Positions 19,735 to 30,130 of a stretch of DNA of 64,000 nucleotides are shown in pieces. The stretch is taken from contig CM044963.1 in NCBI GenBank assembly GCA_024516035.1, positions 23,067,676 to 23,131,675 of the forward strand, written 5' to 3'. This DNA is from Bactericera cockerelli (lineage: Eukaryota > Arthropoda > Insecta > Hemiptera > Triozidae). The first letter of the stretch is position 1; every line of letters begins with the position of its first letter. The notes under the pieces were generated by a model. The model did no database searches and was not told the DNA's origin. It worked only from the letters and a program-made list of their open reading frames with translations. Position numbers and translations under genes: made by a program.

Positions 19735-19850
19735 TCACTTAACAGCTGATATAAATGCGCTGTGATTGCTTTAAATTCCACCCAGAGGACATGTTAGGGA
19801 TAGTGCAGGATTAGGTAATCTAATCCTGTTTCATAATTCGGACCTTGGTC
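19735..19850. mobile_element. Family K MITE, one end
   Basis: CTTAACAGCTGATATAAATG and the right end AATCCTGTTTCATAATTCGG. The same internal block is at 54998-55040. Confidence 0.45.
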
Positions 19851-19854
19851 ATCG

Positions 19855-19922
19855 TGACCGATTGGAGTAGCCACCAAGCTCACACTCACGATGACCTGGG
19901 TTCGAACCCTGACTGGACTGAA
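19855..19922 (+). mobile_element. tRNA-like sequence
   Basis: A-box-like TGACCGATTGG and a perfect B box (GGGTTCGAACCC) about 45 bases later. No matching acceptor stem, so probably a SINE head relic. Confidence 0.35.
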
Positions 19923-20413
19923 TATTTCCTTCTCCGTACTTTGGATATCCTATTTATTCTATTTAATTTTAATTTTTCTTTGTATCTTGAATTTCAATTT
20001 AATATGCAATGTAAACTATTGTTTTTGATATGGATTATTATTGTTTAACTGAACATCGGCCCGTTAATAAATATAAATTACTATTTGTTACATACTATTA
20101 TCTGTAAGGTTTAGAAAGTATTGATTTCTGTCGGGTTTTTACCGTCAATTTTTTCACCTCGACCTGTTTTATTTATGAACATCAAGTTAGTTAACATGTG
20201 GTGGATGCTGGCAGAAGTAAAGTGATTAATTGATTATACATGTACATCCACTTCATCCTTCACAGGAACCACCATTCTACCTCAAGTGGTTCCAAGTGAT
20301 GGGCCTCATTGTTTTAGGATATAATCAGATGTTAGAAATCACGGAACGAAAATTTTATTTGAGCATGTCCGCGGGGTACTTTTCATAATTTTATTTATTT
20401 TACAGGTAAAAGT

Positions 20414-20535
20414 TCACTGGTAGTCAAGTGGTTATCGCGCTAGTCTGGTAATCCAGGTAGCGTAGAGATCCGTTGGTTCGAATCCTACCCAGCGCATGAA
20501 TTTTTCCTAACGAATTTGAGTTTGTGACCACATGA
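20414..20535 (+). mobile_element. SD SINE, 5' half
   Basis: TCACTGGTAGTCAAGTGG head with GGTTCGAATCC, cut after GTGACCACATGAC where an SE copy begins directly. Confidence 0.75.
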
Positions 20536-20680
20536 CTGTCCCGGTAGCTCAGTGGTCATGGTGTCTGTCCGGTAATTCAGAGTTCGCTGGTTTGAAACCC
20601 AGACAGGATCCTCCCATTTGGGATTTTGACCATATAACAATATGTCTTGGGCTTACTGCTGGAATATTTTTTTTTTTTTA
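20536..20680 (+). mobile_element. SE SINE fused to SD
   Basis: TGTCCCGGTAGCTCAGTGG head, variant B box GGTTTGAAACC, then TCCTCCCATTTGGGATTTTG and CTTGGGCTTACTGCTGGAAT. It forms a head-to-tail composite with the SD copy. Confidence 0.75.
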
Positions 20681-20811
20681 ATTTTCCTGACCAGGCAGTT
20701 TAAATAAGGCGATATTATTATTGTTTGTTTTGATGTCATTTAACAAACTTTTAATTTACTATAGAGGAATCTGCAGGACATTCGAGATGTAGCTTTTTTT
20801 TTTTGTTTCTT

Positions 20812-21000
20812 TTTTTTTAAGCTTTATTAGGAGGACAAACAGGCAGCAGTATAAAATTAAGAAAATAAATAAGAAAAAAGAACAAACAAATGACAAAACA
20901 AATAAGTAAAAAAGAAAAGAAAATAACAATAATTTCCTAGTAATAAAGGGCGGGGTTATTGCCTGTGGCAATCTCTTCCACCCAACCCTTTCAGACCCAA
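20812..21000 (-). mobile_element. Family I (LINE-like 3' tail)
   Basis: Minus strand: GGTTGGGTGGAAGAGATTGC, CACAGGCAATAACCCCGCCC, then an A-rich tract with AATAAA-like signals. Best copy at 56030-56215 ends in TATCTAATAAAGAATTATAA plus (TAA)n, which resembles the 3' end of a non-LTR element. Confidence 0.55.
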
Positions 21001-21244
21001 GCAGTCGCAAACTCGCAAATAATAATAATAAGAACCCTCAAACTAGTGTGTATTAACGGACAAAGTAGTACGTACAAAATTACAACAACAAAAAATAAAA
21101 CCTTGCCGACTATTCTTGACTTAATAAATAAAAATTAGTTCTAATTAAATATCTACATTAATAACTTAATGCCATGGGAATATTTCTCTTATTAGGTTAA
21201 AATTTAATGTAACAAGGAATTTAATATGATTTAATGAAGTCTTT

Positions 21245-21292
21245 GGAACACGTGTTCTGTAGTACAACACGTGACATCACGTGTTGTGTATT
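21245..21292. repeat. E-box palindromes (CACGTG x3)
   Basis: GAACACGTGTTC is a 12-bp palindrome. 15 bp on, ACAACACGTGA and TCACGTGTTGT form an 11-bp-arm hairpin around CA. Could be bHLH sites or a foldback remnant. Confidence 0.4.
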
Positions 21293-21407
21293 ATTGAATT
21301 TCGGAATTTACGTTTAAGCTGTACAAAGCGTGAGTCATTCTTACATTAAAAAATATCTGTTATTAGATTTGAAAACTGCTAATAAGAAGATATTGTATGC
21401 AGTAGGT

Positions 21408-21478
21408 AGTCACCGTGGCCGAGTGGGTAGCGCATACAAGTGACCCGGGTTCGATTCTTGGCGATTAATTACTTTAAT
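21408..21478 (+). mobile_element. SH-type tRNA-like head
   Basis: GTCACCGTGGCCGAGTGGG (A box) and CCCGGGTTCGATTC (B box), but the spacer is short and no acceptor stem closes. Head only. Confidence 0.5.
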
Positions 21479-21570
21479 TCCGGTAGTAGAATTATAATTA
21501 TCATTATTTTACCGAGAAATTTCTAATATTAGAAATCGGAAGTATAGGGTCGTTTTTTTTTAATTATTTT

Positions 21571-22236
21571 TACTTTCCTTATCCCATAATAAGGAAAGTA
21601 TTGTATTCGTCGAAAATTTGACCTACCCAGTTTTTCACATTTCTGGACGAATCATAGTTTCAAGATAACAAATAAAAATTTGTTTTCAGCCATTGGTCCG
21701 TGCGTCTGTCTGTGTGTGTGTCTGTGTGTGTGTGAACAGGATATCTCGAGAACGGTAAGAGCTAGAGACTTGAAATTTGGTATGGAAATTAATTTTATAC
21801 ACCAGACGAACCACGAAACTTTCGGTTGAAATCGGCCGCATCCCACGGCCGCAGGGCCGCAAATATTAGCCGCAAGCGCCGCTTCTTTTAATTGGTTAAA
21901 GATACAAAAAAAAATTGAAGAACAAAATTTTCTTAAATTAAAAAAATAATAGGGGCCTTAAATTAAAAAAATAATAATTCTGATCATTTTTTTGATATCT
22001 TGAACTTTATGGACCTTGGCTCCAATTTACCGGTATTTTGGGGGGGACCCGCTTTGACTAACTTTTTTATTATTCATCCTAGTTGGGGGTTGTGACGTAT
22101 CAAATTCAATGATCTTGAAGTGCTGATTACGAATTTGGCATTTATTTTTAGTTATCTGTTACCGTTGAGTCACCTGTGGCGAAATTCGACTCCTTTTTGG
22201 GGGATAAGGAAAGACGTGTGATGTATACACCAGATT
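21571..22236 (+). repeat. Family A, near complete
   Basis: Begins with hairpin TACTTTCCTTATCCCATAAT...AAGGAAAGTA, continues through GTCTGTG repeats, GATATCTCGAGAACGGTAAG, CCACGGCCGCAGGGCCGC, GGTATTTTGGGGGGGACCCG, and ends near ACGTGTGATGTATACACCAG. The 3' hairpin is reduced. Confidence 0.7.
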
Positions 22237-22449
22237 TTTTTTTGTTCCGATTTCAATTTTTTTTCTTCATATTTCTGGACGTTGCATAACCTCCTGAACA
22301 ACTTTGGTTTTGTGTCTGTCTGTTGATCTGTTATAAATACATTCCTTGTAACTCGCAAATCTCAAAAACTACTGAACGGATTTATTAATAGAAAAAAAAT
22401 CCAGTCACTGAAATTTTATATATATCCCGGTCAAAAATTCTGAAATCTG

Positions 22450-22580
22450 CGAGAACGTAAGGCTGGTATTTCCGTCCCTACCCAGGCTGGGTGAAGTTGA
22501 TTCGTAGCCGGTACGATTTCAAGCGAATAAAGAGTAAAACCCCCGTCCTGACTAACACAAATCGGTACGTTAAACACAAA
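22450..22580 (+). mobile_element. SB SINE body
   Basis: AGGCTGGTATTTCCGTCCC, CCCAGGCTGGGTGAAG, AATAAAGAGTAAAACCCCCG, CGGTACGTTAAAC. The tRNA head is lost. Confidence 0.7.
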
Positions 22581-22917
22581 TAGAATCAATGGACATGAAA
22601 CGAGCCTAGACATTGGATATAGGCGTCCATATAATTCTCTCACCAACGTGATATGAGTAGGTATCTATGCTTGTTTATATCTAGTACACGGAATATTATT
22701 ATCATTATCATCTAAAATCGAAACCAATAAAATGTACATGTGTCTGTATGAATGAATGCAGCATGTTTCCAGAGCCAATCAATACCAGGCACCTACATAA
22801 CTGTTGCATGGTCGGTGGAATGTACATCTTGGGTGGTATCACTGGTATCTTGTATCCAATCGAGTGTCTTAATTAATGATGCAGCTCAGGAATTCTCTAA
22901 CCATGTACCTCCGGACC

Positions 22918-23170
22918 AGCGAGCCTCCGTGGCTTAACGGTTGTGACTACGGCCCGTAGTCCAGAGATCCCGAGTTCTATTCCCCGTACAGGCAGACTTT
23001 TCGAAGAAAATTGTGTTCCCTCCTAACACGTGATGCTGGCTTTTCCGGATCTACCCAGGCTGGGTGAGATTAATGTGGGTAGCTGGTACAGTTCTCAGCG
23101 AATGGAGAGTAAAATCTCTGTCCTGACTATACTTATCAAATCAGGACGTTAAAACAAAAAAAACAAAAAA
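22918..23170 (+). mobile_element. SB SINE, full length
   Basis: Head GCCTCCGTGGCTTAACGG with weak B box (AGTTCTATTCC), linker, core CCCAGGCTGGGTGAGAT, AGCGAATGGAGAGTAAAAT, TCAGGACGTTAAAAC and an A-rich tail. The core is shared with S5 although the head is tRNA-like. Confidence 0.85.
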
Positions 23171-23274
23171 AATGAACTGGTCACAATAGATCTCATTAGG
23201 TTGCAGTGTTTTGTAATTTGTAAGGTCTCAATGTCTCAAGCAAGATATTGACAAATAATATTAAAAGAAATCAT

Positions 23275-23345
23275 GCTTGAGACATAGCTCAGACTGCGTT
23301 ATCTGTTCAGAAATACACCTCTTAGTCCGCTATCAAAGAAGTTAG
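23275..23345 (+). repeat. Short repeat shared with 28505-28560
   Basis: GAGACATAGCTCAGACTGCG...TTCAGAAATACACCTCTTAG resembles GAGACATTGCTCAGCCGAAA...TTCATAAATACGGGTGTTAG. Confidence 0.35.
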
Positions 23346-23349
23346 AGGT

Positions 23350-23815
23350 ACCTAAGCAAGAATTCGAGTACACTCGGAAGTAAGAAATCGAATACTTGCA
23401 TTGAAATCACAACATAAATAAAAGAAAAATGAAATTAATATTCCTCTGAAACATGTAATCGGTAATAATTAAACCAGGTCTGGGCGCCAGCAAGTGATTC
23501 GATTTTTTTTATACAAGTCGTCAGTGTTTAGACTTTTTTTTTATCTCTTCAATTTTTTTGATTTAATTAATACAGTAGTTTTTGGAATTCCTGAACAATT
23601 GACTGGTTGGAGTTAGAGACAGGTGCTACTTACTCCGGTACTTATTATCGAAAATTAAATCATCGATGAGTTTATTGCCTGTGGAATGTGCATAAATAAA
23701 TAATGCATTATTGGAATTCTCAGGAATTTGATGATTAGTGACTGGAAAGATAGAGGGGAAAACGGAAGAAGGTCGATGCGGTTAAGGCCATTAAGGCTGT
23801 TGAGGTCTTTAAGGC
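23350..23815. other. No recognised feature
   Basis: AT-rich, nothing assignable. Confidence 0.35.
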
Positions 23816-24003
23816 GCTAGTCTGATAATTGAGCAATAATTGATTAGGTAAAATTCAGGAAATTTGCTGGCATTCCGGGCCAACCCAGGCTGGGTGAGGT
23901 TAAGGGGGGTAGCAGGTTTGTGAGTTTCCTGCGAACACCCCCGTCGTGATATGACCATGCAGTTGAAAGCAACGTTGAACCCAAATTAAAAAAAAAAAAA
24001 ATA
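23816..24003 (+). mobile_element. SINE hybrid: SD scrap then S5/SB body
   Basis: GGCGCTAGTCTGATAATT from an SD-like head is followed 30 bp later by the core (CCCAGGCTGGGTGAGG, GTAGCAGGTTTGTGAGTTTC, CGTCGTGATATGACCATGC) and poly(A). The core lacks about 15 bp before CGTCGTGATATG. Confidence 0.65.
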
Positions 24004-24004
24004 T

Positions 24005-24855
24005 CTCGTGAAAATATTTGTATTGAGGAATCTACCTACATAGGTACCATTCAACCTACATTCTACAGTGGCATGGTACTACATGTTTTATGTAACGCGC
24101 ATTGCATACTTCTTAGTAACCAGGAGTTACTTAAATTCGTAGTGTGTGGGATTTGTAGCAATGAGATTCTTTAGTTCTCATCAAGTTAAAAGGAGATGAT
24201 TTATTATTATTTTGTTTTGGCAAAAATTTGGTAGGACAAGTAATAATTTTGATAAGACATATTTTTTTAAAAGAAAAAGTCATTCCTTAATTTTTTTGAC
24301 ACACAGATAGATGTGTTTTTTTTTTGTCAAAATTTGAGTCTTGTTCATCCCTGCTATTTTTTTTTTATTTCACTTCGCTAAATAGTGTATGGGCTGTACA
24401 TGGGATTAATCAGAATTTAAATGGGTTATGGTTTTTAAAAGGCTGTACGGAAGTGCCTTGCCTACCAATGCCAAAAGAAAATGTTTAAAATTGAAAAGAA
24501 AATGTAAATGTACGAATCGTTAGTGACAACGCTAAATTGTTCCAGGGGTTCTTATACATACAACACAATGTTGACGTGTGTTTGATAGGGTGCGATATTA
24601 TTAAACCCTGAGATCTCGTGTCCCTGTTTGTTCTAGGGATCACATGTGTCCCAGATAAACAATAATATAAGTCCCAGATAAACAATACAAGTCTCATAAT
24701 GTATCTTTGACCCCTACGTCTATTATGTTTTCGTTTATTAAAAAATCGACTCTGAGAAAAAAGTAATGTTAATTTCCGAAGTCGAACAGTCGAACTCAAG
24801 GTTTTTTTACCCCTAATACACAGGTTTCTCCCATTTAAGAGACTATTTTTCTTAT
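24005..24855. other. No recognised gene
   Basis: AT-rich. The duplicated GTCCCAGATAAACAATA block near 24650 is a small local repeat. Confidence 0.35.
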
Positions 24856-24859
24856 ACAT

Positions 24860-25092
24860 ACATAGTTAAATTTGACCCAAAAATCGTTCTCTTATATCCA
24901 GTTTTCTATTATAGTATTAAGGATTCTCTTATTATAGCTAGGTTTCTCATATCAAGAGGCTGTTTTTCGTTATTCAGAGTTAAATTTGACGCAAAAATCG
25001 TTCTTTCATTGAGTTCTCTATTAGGTATAGGTGTATTAAAGTTTCTCTTTTATCCAGGTTTCTCTTATATCCAGATTCAACTGTATCATACC
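24860..25092 (-). mobile_element. pogo/Tigger-like remnant
   Basis: Repeated CTCTTATATCCAG and AGGTTTCTC, ending CCAGATTCAACTG before TA. On the minus strand the end is CAGTTGAATCTGGATATAAG, similar to pogo/Tigger termini with TA targets. Non-coding. Confidence 0.45.
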
Positions 25093-25570
25093 GCATCTCT
25101 GGGAAAAAACAGATAGGGTACCAGCTTAACCCAGATTTTTCCATGATTTTTTAGAACATTTCTTTTTCATTTTTTAGATATCTGGATTCAGCTTTGGTTC
25201 GTGATACCAAATATTTAAAAACTGTCGCTCTAAAATGAGCTGTTCCGCTAGAAGGAGGAGCTGTTCCGCTAGAAAATAAGAAACATACATTTCTTTCAGA
25301 GATTTAGACATCAACGTGGAACAACCATTGTAAATAATCGTCACAAAGTCACAAATAAAACTCATTGTTAGACATTAGACATAATAACCAAGAAACTCAC
25401 TGTCCCGTTCTTCATTAGCTTAACAGGAGACACGTGGTGTCACCCCTAGGGGCAGTCGGGGCTGCCGGGAGTCAGGGGAGCTCATTTGGAACTCGAAATC
25501 TGACTCATTGTAATTATCTAGTCAGGGCTGATTGAGATAGTTCTTCGGGACAGGAAGAAACTGTATCTGG
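25093..25570. other. No recognised feature
   Basis: Includes a GC-rich island (25436-25490) of unknown origin and the direct repeat GAGCTGTTCCGCTAGAA near 25237 and 25259. Confidence 0.35.
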
Positions 25571-25574
25571 ATAT

Positions 25575-26010
25575 TATTATAATTAAATTCTTTATTAGAT
25601 ATAAAAAAGGGATAGGTATGTACAGTACAAATAATTATTACAAAAAATAAAAAAATGGAAACAATATCTTAATATATAAATGTCAAAGTCACTGACTGAC
25701 TGACCACTCACTGACTGATCATCGCTCTACAGCCCAAACCGTAATACCTAGCGAGCTGAAATTTGGTAGATAGCTTTGTCTTATAGTCTAGATGTGCAAT
25801 AAGATTTTTCGAAACTCCCACTACAACACCTGCTATTGGCGAAAAAGGATTTTTTGTTTTCACGGCCATGCCTCAGCCCGCAAAGCGGCCGACAGCCCGC
25901 TAGTAAACAATAAAAAAGAAAAAAAAAAGCTAAATATATACAGACATACGTAGGTATGTCCTAACTGAAGGGCGGGGTTATTGCCTATGACAATCTCTTC
26001 CACCCAATTC
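25575..26010 (-). mobile_element. Family I copy split by a Helitron
   Basis: The left part (TTCTTTATTAGATATAAAAA...) and right part (CTGAAGGGCGGGGTTATTGC, CAATCTCTTCCACCCAA) are one family I copy interrupted at 25667-25903. Confidence 0.6.
25667..25903 (+). mobile_element. Non-autonomous Helitron, nested
   Basis: Starts TCTTAATATATAAATGTCAA after A and ends GCCCGCTAG before T. Subterminal hairpin CCGCAAAGCGG. ACTGACTGACTGACC near the 5' end and the CATGCC block before the hairpin resemble the other two Helitrons only in layout. Confidence 0.7.
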
Positions 26011-26034
26011 TTGATAAGGTAGTTTTTTTCTTCT

Positions 26035-26275
26035 TCTTTTTTTTGTTTGTTATAACGTCGCTTTCGAATGCATGGTTATATGTATAACAAGGGGGGGTTT
26101 TATCATCCATTCGCTGGAAAGTCTCAAGCCAAGCTATTCAATTTAACCTCAGATGGGCCAGGAATAGCCAACATTTCGAGGGTTGGTTCGAATTTGAATG
26201 GTCACTAATCCCTCGCTGGACGTTGCTTAACTTCAGTGACAAGAACTGGGGTATTCAATGTGCTTTCGACGCTTA
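26035..26275 (-). mobile_element. S5 SINE, diverged full length
   Basis: Minus strand: GAAGTTAAGCAACGTCCAGC (5S box A region), then a body with AACCCTCGAAATGTTGGCTA, CCAGCGAATGGATGATAAAA and AAAGCGACGTTATAAC. The 5S box C is eroded. Older than the 17.6, 30.3 and 32.0 kb copies. Confidence 0.7.
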
Positions 26276-26289
26276 ATCTTCACGTTTCT

Positions 26290-26495
26290 ACCACAAACTC
26301 TAATAATAACACTCTTTAGTGGAAGGTAACCACCAGTCGAGGTTAATGCTTAAAGCATTTTCTACCACCTAACCCTCAAAGTCTGATTACTATGTGGTCA
26401 CACACTCAAATTAACGAGGAAAAACTCAAACAACCGATCCCTACGCTACCTGGATTACCAGACTAGCGCGTTAATCACCTGACTACCAGTAAGTC
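26290..26495 (-). mobile_element. SD SINE
   Basis: TAATAATAACACTCTTTAGT end, ACCTAACCCTCAAAGTCTG and a tRNA-like head ending CTGACTACCAG. The B box region is mutated. Confidence 0.75.
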
Positions 26496-26529
26496 GATTG
26501 GGTGGAAGAGCTAATAAAGAAAATTTCAT

Positions 26530-26615
26530 GTACTCGGTGGAATTCGAACCAACGGATCTCTACGCTACCTGGATTACCAGACGTTAACCACTTGACTACC
26601 AGTGCACTGATAGGA
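26530..26615 (-). mobile_element. SD head, second tandem copy
   Basis: GGTGGAATTCGAACCAACGG is an intact B box (minus). The head is complete except for a short deletion, with no 3' body, placed immediately upstream of the preceding SD copy. Confidence 0.65.
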
Positions 26616-26879
26616 AGCCTGATAACTCTTCCTGAGGGAACCCCTGGTATAACAACTTATTCAACACGGAGCTTATGCAAACAGACTGACTTGCTCCTCA
26701 AGGTTCTGCCATCAGCCCCTCACTCTTTCAGTTTTTAATAGCAACAAACCCCCAGGGAAATTTAAATTTAGAACTCTCAAATCTCTCTCCTATCATCAGC
26801 GCGTGTAGACATTTGATCTCGTTGTTGTTTTTTTGTTATTGCAAGTAGTGCTGTGGACTGTAGACTTCACTTGAATATC

Positions 26880-27105
26880 GTGCACTGGGAGTCTAGTGGT
26901 TAACGCGCTAGTCTGGTAATCCAGGTAGCGTAGGGCTTCGTTGGTTCGAATCCCACCTAGTGCATGAATTTTTCCTCATTAATTTGAGTTTGTGACCACA
27001 TAGTAATAAGACTCTGAGGGTTAGGTGGTTGAAAATGCTTTGAGCATTAACCTCGTCTGGTGGTGGTTACCTTCCACTATCACTAAAGAATATTATTATT
27101 ATTTA
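26880..27105 (+). mobile_element. SD SINE, full length
   Basis: Head GCACTGGGAGTCTAGTGG, B box GGTTCGAATCCCACC, then GAGTTTGTGACCACATAGTA, CTCTGAGGGTTAGGTGG, CTTCCACTATCACTAAAG and a (TTA)n tail. Best reference copy of SD with 43770-43985. Confidence 0.85.
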
Positions 27106-27580
27106 TTTCTTAACCAATTTATAAGTAAGTACCTACAATTTACAAAAGGTTTGATTATATTAAAATATTACAGGGTTTACATATCTGTAAAGATCATGTA
27201 GTATTGGTTTTGTATATTATAAAAATAATTCCCGTTCTATGATTCCTATTCACTTTCTGTAATATTTTCTAATTATTTGTTCCTTTTCTCTTTCCGCATT
27301 TTCCTTGGTATTGGTTGCTATTCCACACTAAAATTGATTTGTTGATCTTGGATTGTGGAACTGCGTTTTTGTAGGCCTTGAATTGTGGCACAATATTGGA
27401 TTGTTTCACTCCACCAATTTCTTTTCCCCTCTTCTTTTTTCACTTATACTTTTTCCTATTTATCTCTTTAAACTAATCTTTTTTCCACGCTTATTTTCTC
27501 AATGATTTAAAACAAGTTGTCAATAGAACTTGTATAAATTATCGATTTTCTTTTTCCCTTTCTCTTTTCATTATCTTCCC
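27106..27580. other. No recognised feature
   Basis: Pyrimidine-rich, AT-rich sequence without exons. Confidence 0.35.
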
Positions 27581-27589
27581 GATCTAAGA

Positions 27590-27655
27590 CATTAGTATCT
27601 ACGCAAATCGAGACTTAGTGGCATAGAGGTATTACAAAAACATCTATTAATTTCG
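27590..27655. repeat. Family Q TIR fragment
   Basis: GAGACTTAGTGGCATAGAGG and CATCTATTAATTTCGCCC match the right arm of the TIR element at 30131-30703. Confidence 0.45.
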
Positions 27656-27661
27656 CCCTAT

Positions 27662-27698
27662 AACTTGGATAAATCCAAGCATTGGATTTATCCAAGTT
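27662..27698. repeat. Perfect palindrome, 17-bp arms
   Basis: AACTTGGATAAATCCAA, loop GCA, then the exact complement. It follows the family Q fragment directly. Confidence 0.9.
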
Positions 27699-27829
27699 AT
27701 ATTATTTTATGAAATATCACAGGCCATCCAAAGGGGCAATAGCTTGAGCATCAGAGGCACACTTCCTCTCGGTAGTGAGTTTGAAGAAAAGCATTGGATT
27801 GTCCCAACATAATATAATATGTATAATAT

Positions 27830-28000
27830 ACATCAGTATCAGTATAAACAGAAAAGTGAGAAGTTGTACTAGATGTACATGTATATCAGAACATACCTGG
27901 ACAGCAGTTTCGAGCTTCTTTGCTCTCATCAGCAGGTAATAGTTCTGATTATCCATGCCATCAACTAACCTCTCTATTTTAATCAGAAAAGTGCGAAGTT
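27830..28000 (-). repeat. Family L repeat
   Basis: Second copy of the repeat at 13453, beginning with a doubled ATCAGT. The minus-strand translation again carries MDNQNYYLLMRAKKLE. Confidence 0.5.
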
Positions 28001-28059
28001 TTACATAATTATATATATACAATATTATGTACATCTGTTGTTATGGCATATATATAATA

Positions 28060-28456
28060 TATTATATTACTCCAGAGCTTTGAGTATTTCCCCTCCATGT
28101 TTTGCGAAAGCTCATCAAAGTTTTCTCTCGTTTAATGTCTTCGCAAAAAAGCTCATTAATTTCTTCTTATATGAACACGTGGTGCTTGAGTATATGCTTG
28201 CACAGTGGTTTCAAGTATTTGCTTATTGCTTACGAAACTTCCGCGAGCGATAAGCTATGAACAACATGACAAATAAGAATGCTGAATGGAAAGATGTATG
28301 CAGAAAGTTATTAAATTTTATCAGGGGTGAAATAATGAAATGGTCTAAAAAAAGACAAGGAAAAAGAGAATCGAAAATGCTACAAAAAAGACTTAGAGCC
28401 GAAAATGACTTAGAGCCTATATATACATATAAACAGAAAATGCCGTCTGAGTAATG
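28060..28456 (+). pseudogene. Possible LINE or TE coding remnant
   Basis: Frame 28257-28454 reads NAEWKDVCRKLLNFI, MKWSKKRQGKRESKMLQKRL and ends KMPSE. A W followed by a Lys/Arg-rich helix resembles the linker between endonuclease and RT in LINE ORF2. The upstream 200 bp stays open in another frame. Weak evidence. Confidence 0.3.
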
Positions 28457-28555
28457 TCTCAAAAATAATTATATCCTTCAATATTATTGGACATTTGGAC
28501 AATACCTTGCTAGAGACATTGCTCAGCCGAAATTCGCTGTTCATAAATACGGGTG

Positions 28556-28740
28556 TTAGAGCCAAATAATAAAACCTGATTTGTCTACTTTGGTTTAACG
28601 TCGCTTACAATGAAACAGGATTCATAGATAAGCCCGACTGTCCCTCAAGTCGGGCTATAGTGCCCTGTGATTGGTTGAAACTCCGACTTGAGAAAGGGTC
28701 TGGCTTATCTTAAATTTGATTCTGCTTTAAAATTCAGCAC
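28556..28740. mobile_element. Family K element
   Basis: Left end AGAGCCAAATAATAAAACCT. Inside is a hairpin around CCCGACTGTCCCTCAAGTCGGG, then TGTGATTGGTTGAAACTCCG. The latter block also occurs inside family Q at 30270. The right end is unclear. Confidence 0.45.
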
Positions 28741-28744
28741 TTCG

Positions 28745-29075
28745 GACAAAATTGTTAGAATTTATATAGGTAATAATAAAATTACAACCATGGGTGCAGC
28801 CAGGATTTTGGCTAGGGGAGGGGGGGGGGCAGCTAATGAGGAAAATCAATAACACCTAGTGAACAATCAATAATACTATACCCAACAAGTAGGTACACCT
28901 AAGGATGGATAGAAATTTTGCATAAGTTTTTGGCCTCATTCGTCCAAGTTGAGACAGCAATTGGGTTTCTTTTGCAATATAGGAGCTTGTATTTTTGAGT
29001 TCAATTCATTTTTTGTCACCCTGCATTTTACTTAGGGTTGGAACATTATTGCTATTTACAAAACCACCCATACCC
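28745..29075. other. No recognised feature
   Basis: Contains a G-run (GGGGAGGGGGGGG) near 28820. No frame of note. Confidence 0.35.
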
Positions 29076-29149
29076 CTTTCCTCTCTCTCTCTTTAGTGTT
29101 GACAGTGCAAATAAACAAATATTTGAAATACCACTTGGTTATTAAAAAA

Positions 29150-29158
29150 CAGAGAGAG

Positions 29159-29216
<58 letters not shown>

Positions 29217-29262
29217 AGAGGGAGAGAGAAAGAAAGAGGGAGAGAGAGAGAGAGAGAGAGAT
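29150..29262. repeat. (GA)n microsatellite
   Basis: Long GAGA tract with GAAAGA interruptions. Ser/Leu-rich minus-strand frames here are artefacts. Confidence 0.95.
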
Positions 29263-29529
29263 ATTCTCTACAACAGCAGCTGGATTGAGACAAATTTGGT
29301 CCTGTTTCCTGAAATCATTCCATGAAATACAATTTTCCTTCATTTTTGGTCTTTAAAGCTCATGCCAAAATGTTGGGGAGAGGACCACAGATAAACACAG
29401 GCTGGTCTACACACTCTTAAGTCGGAGTTTCAACCAATCACAGTGCAGTATAGCTCAGATAATTTGTAATTATCTGTGTTGTATATAATATGTCCAATTA
29501 ATAAAGTGTAAATAAATAAATAAAAATGG

Positions 29530-29625
29530 GAGTATAACTTGTCATGTCCCGGCTGGGTTTCAATCCCGCGACCTCTGGATTTCCATTGAAACGCCTTGAC
29601 CACTGAGATACCGCGATGTAGGCAC
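29530..29625 (-). mobile_element. SE SINE, head and linker
   Basis: Minus strand CGCGGTATCTCAGTGGTC, B-box-like GGGATTGAAACCC and CCGGGACATGACAAGTTAT. Confidence 0.65.
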
Positions 29626-29934
29626 TTTTTGAAAGAAAAATAAATTAAACAATTGTTTTTTTTTTTAAATCGGCACTTATTTTGAGCTCATCAATACCGT
29701 CATCTCTTGGTAATGATAAGGATTTGGGATCCAATTAATTTATTCAAAACATTGTCTCACTTCTCCCTCAGCCTTCTCCTCTGTACCCCCTTTCTCTCCC
29801 GCTAACCTCCTATGTCCTCATTAGTTTCATCAAGGAACATCACAGCACAAGATTGTCACTGAGATTGCTGAAATCCTCGACACAAAATGCACAGAGCTTT
29901 CCCTTTTTTGTAAAAAGATTAGTGTTTTGCAGTC

Positions 29935-30115
29935 ATTTTTATTTCGTAGCCATGAAACAGGAGCTATCGTAGACGCTTTTGGTCTGTAATGTAGCCTGTC
30001 CATCACGTACTATGCCTCCCCTGTGATGGGCGAGATGTGACACAATATTTCCCATTTAGCTGCTTGGTCAACACGAGCGCACCGGAAGGTATCCCTTACA
30101 AATAATTGTAACCAA
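29935..30115 (-). mobile_element. SF SINE body
   Basis: Minus strand: TTGGTTACAATTATTTGTAA, GATACCTTCCGGTGCGCTCG, TGTTGACCAAGC, CCATCACAGGGGAGGCATAG, AGCTCCTGTTTCATGGCTAC. The tRNA-like head is truncated. Confidence 0.7.
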
Positions 30116-30130
30116 ATAAAATCCTATAGG

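Noticed and set aside
24485..24859. 124-codon minus-strand frame
   Set aside because: Overlaps AT-rich and repeat-like sequence with no recognisable domain.
29056..29343. Ser/Leu-rich frames
   Set aside because: Translations of a (GA)n microsatellite.
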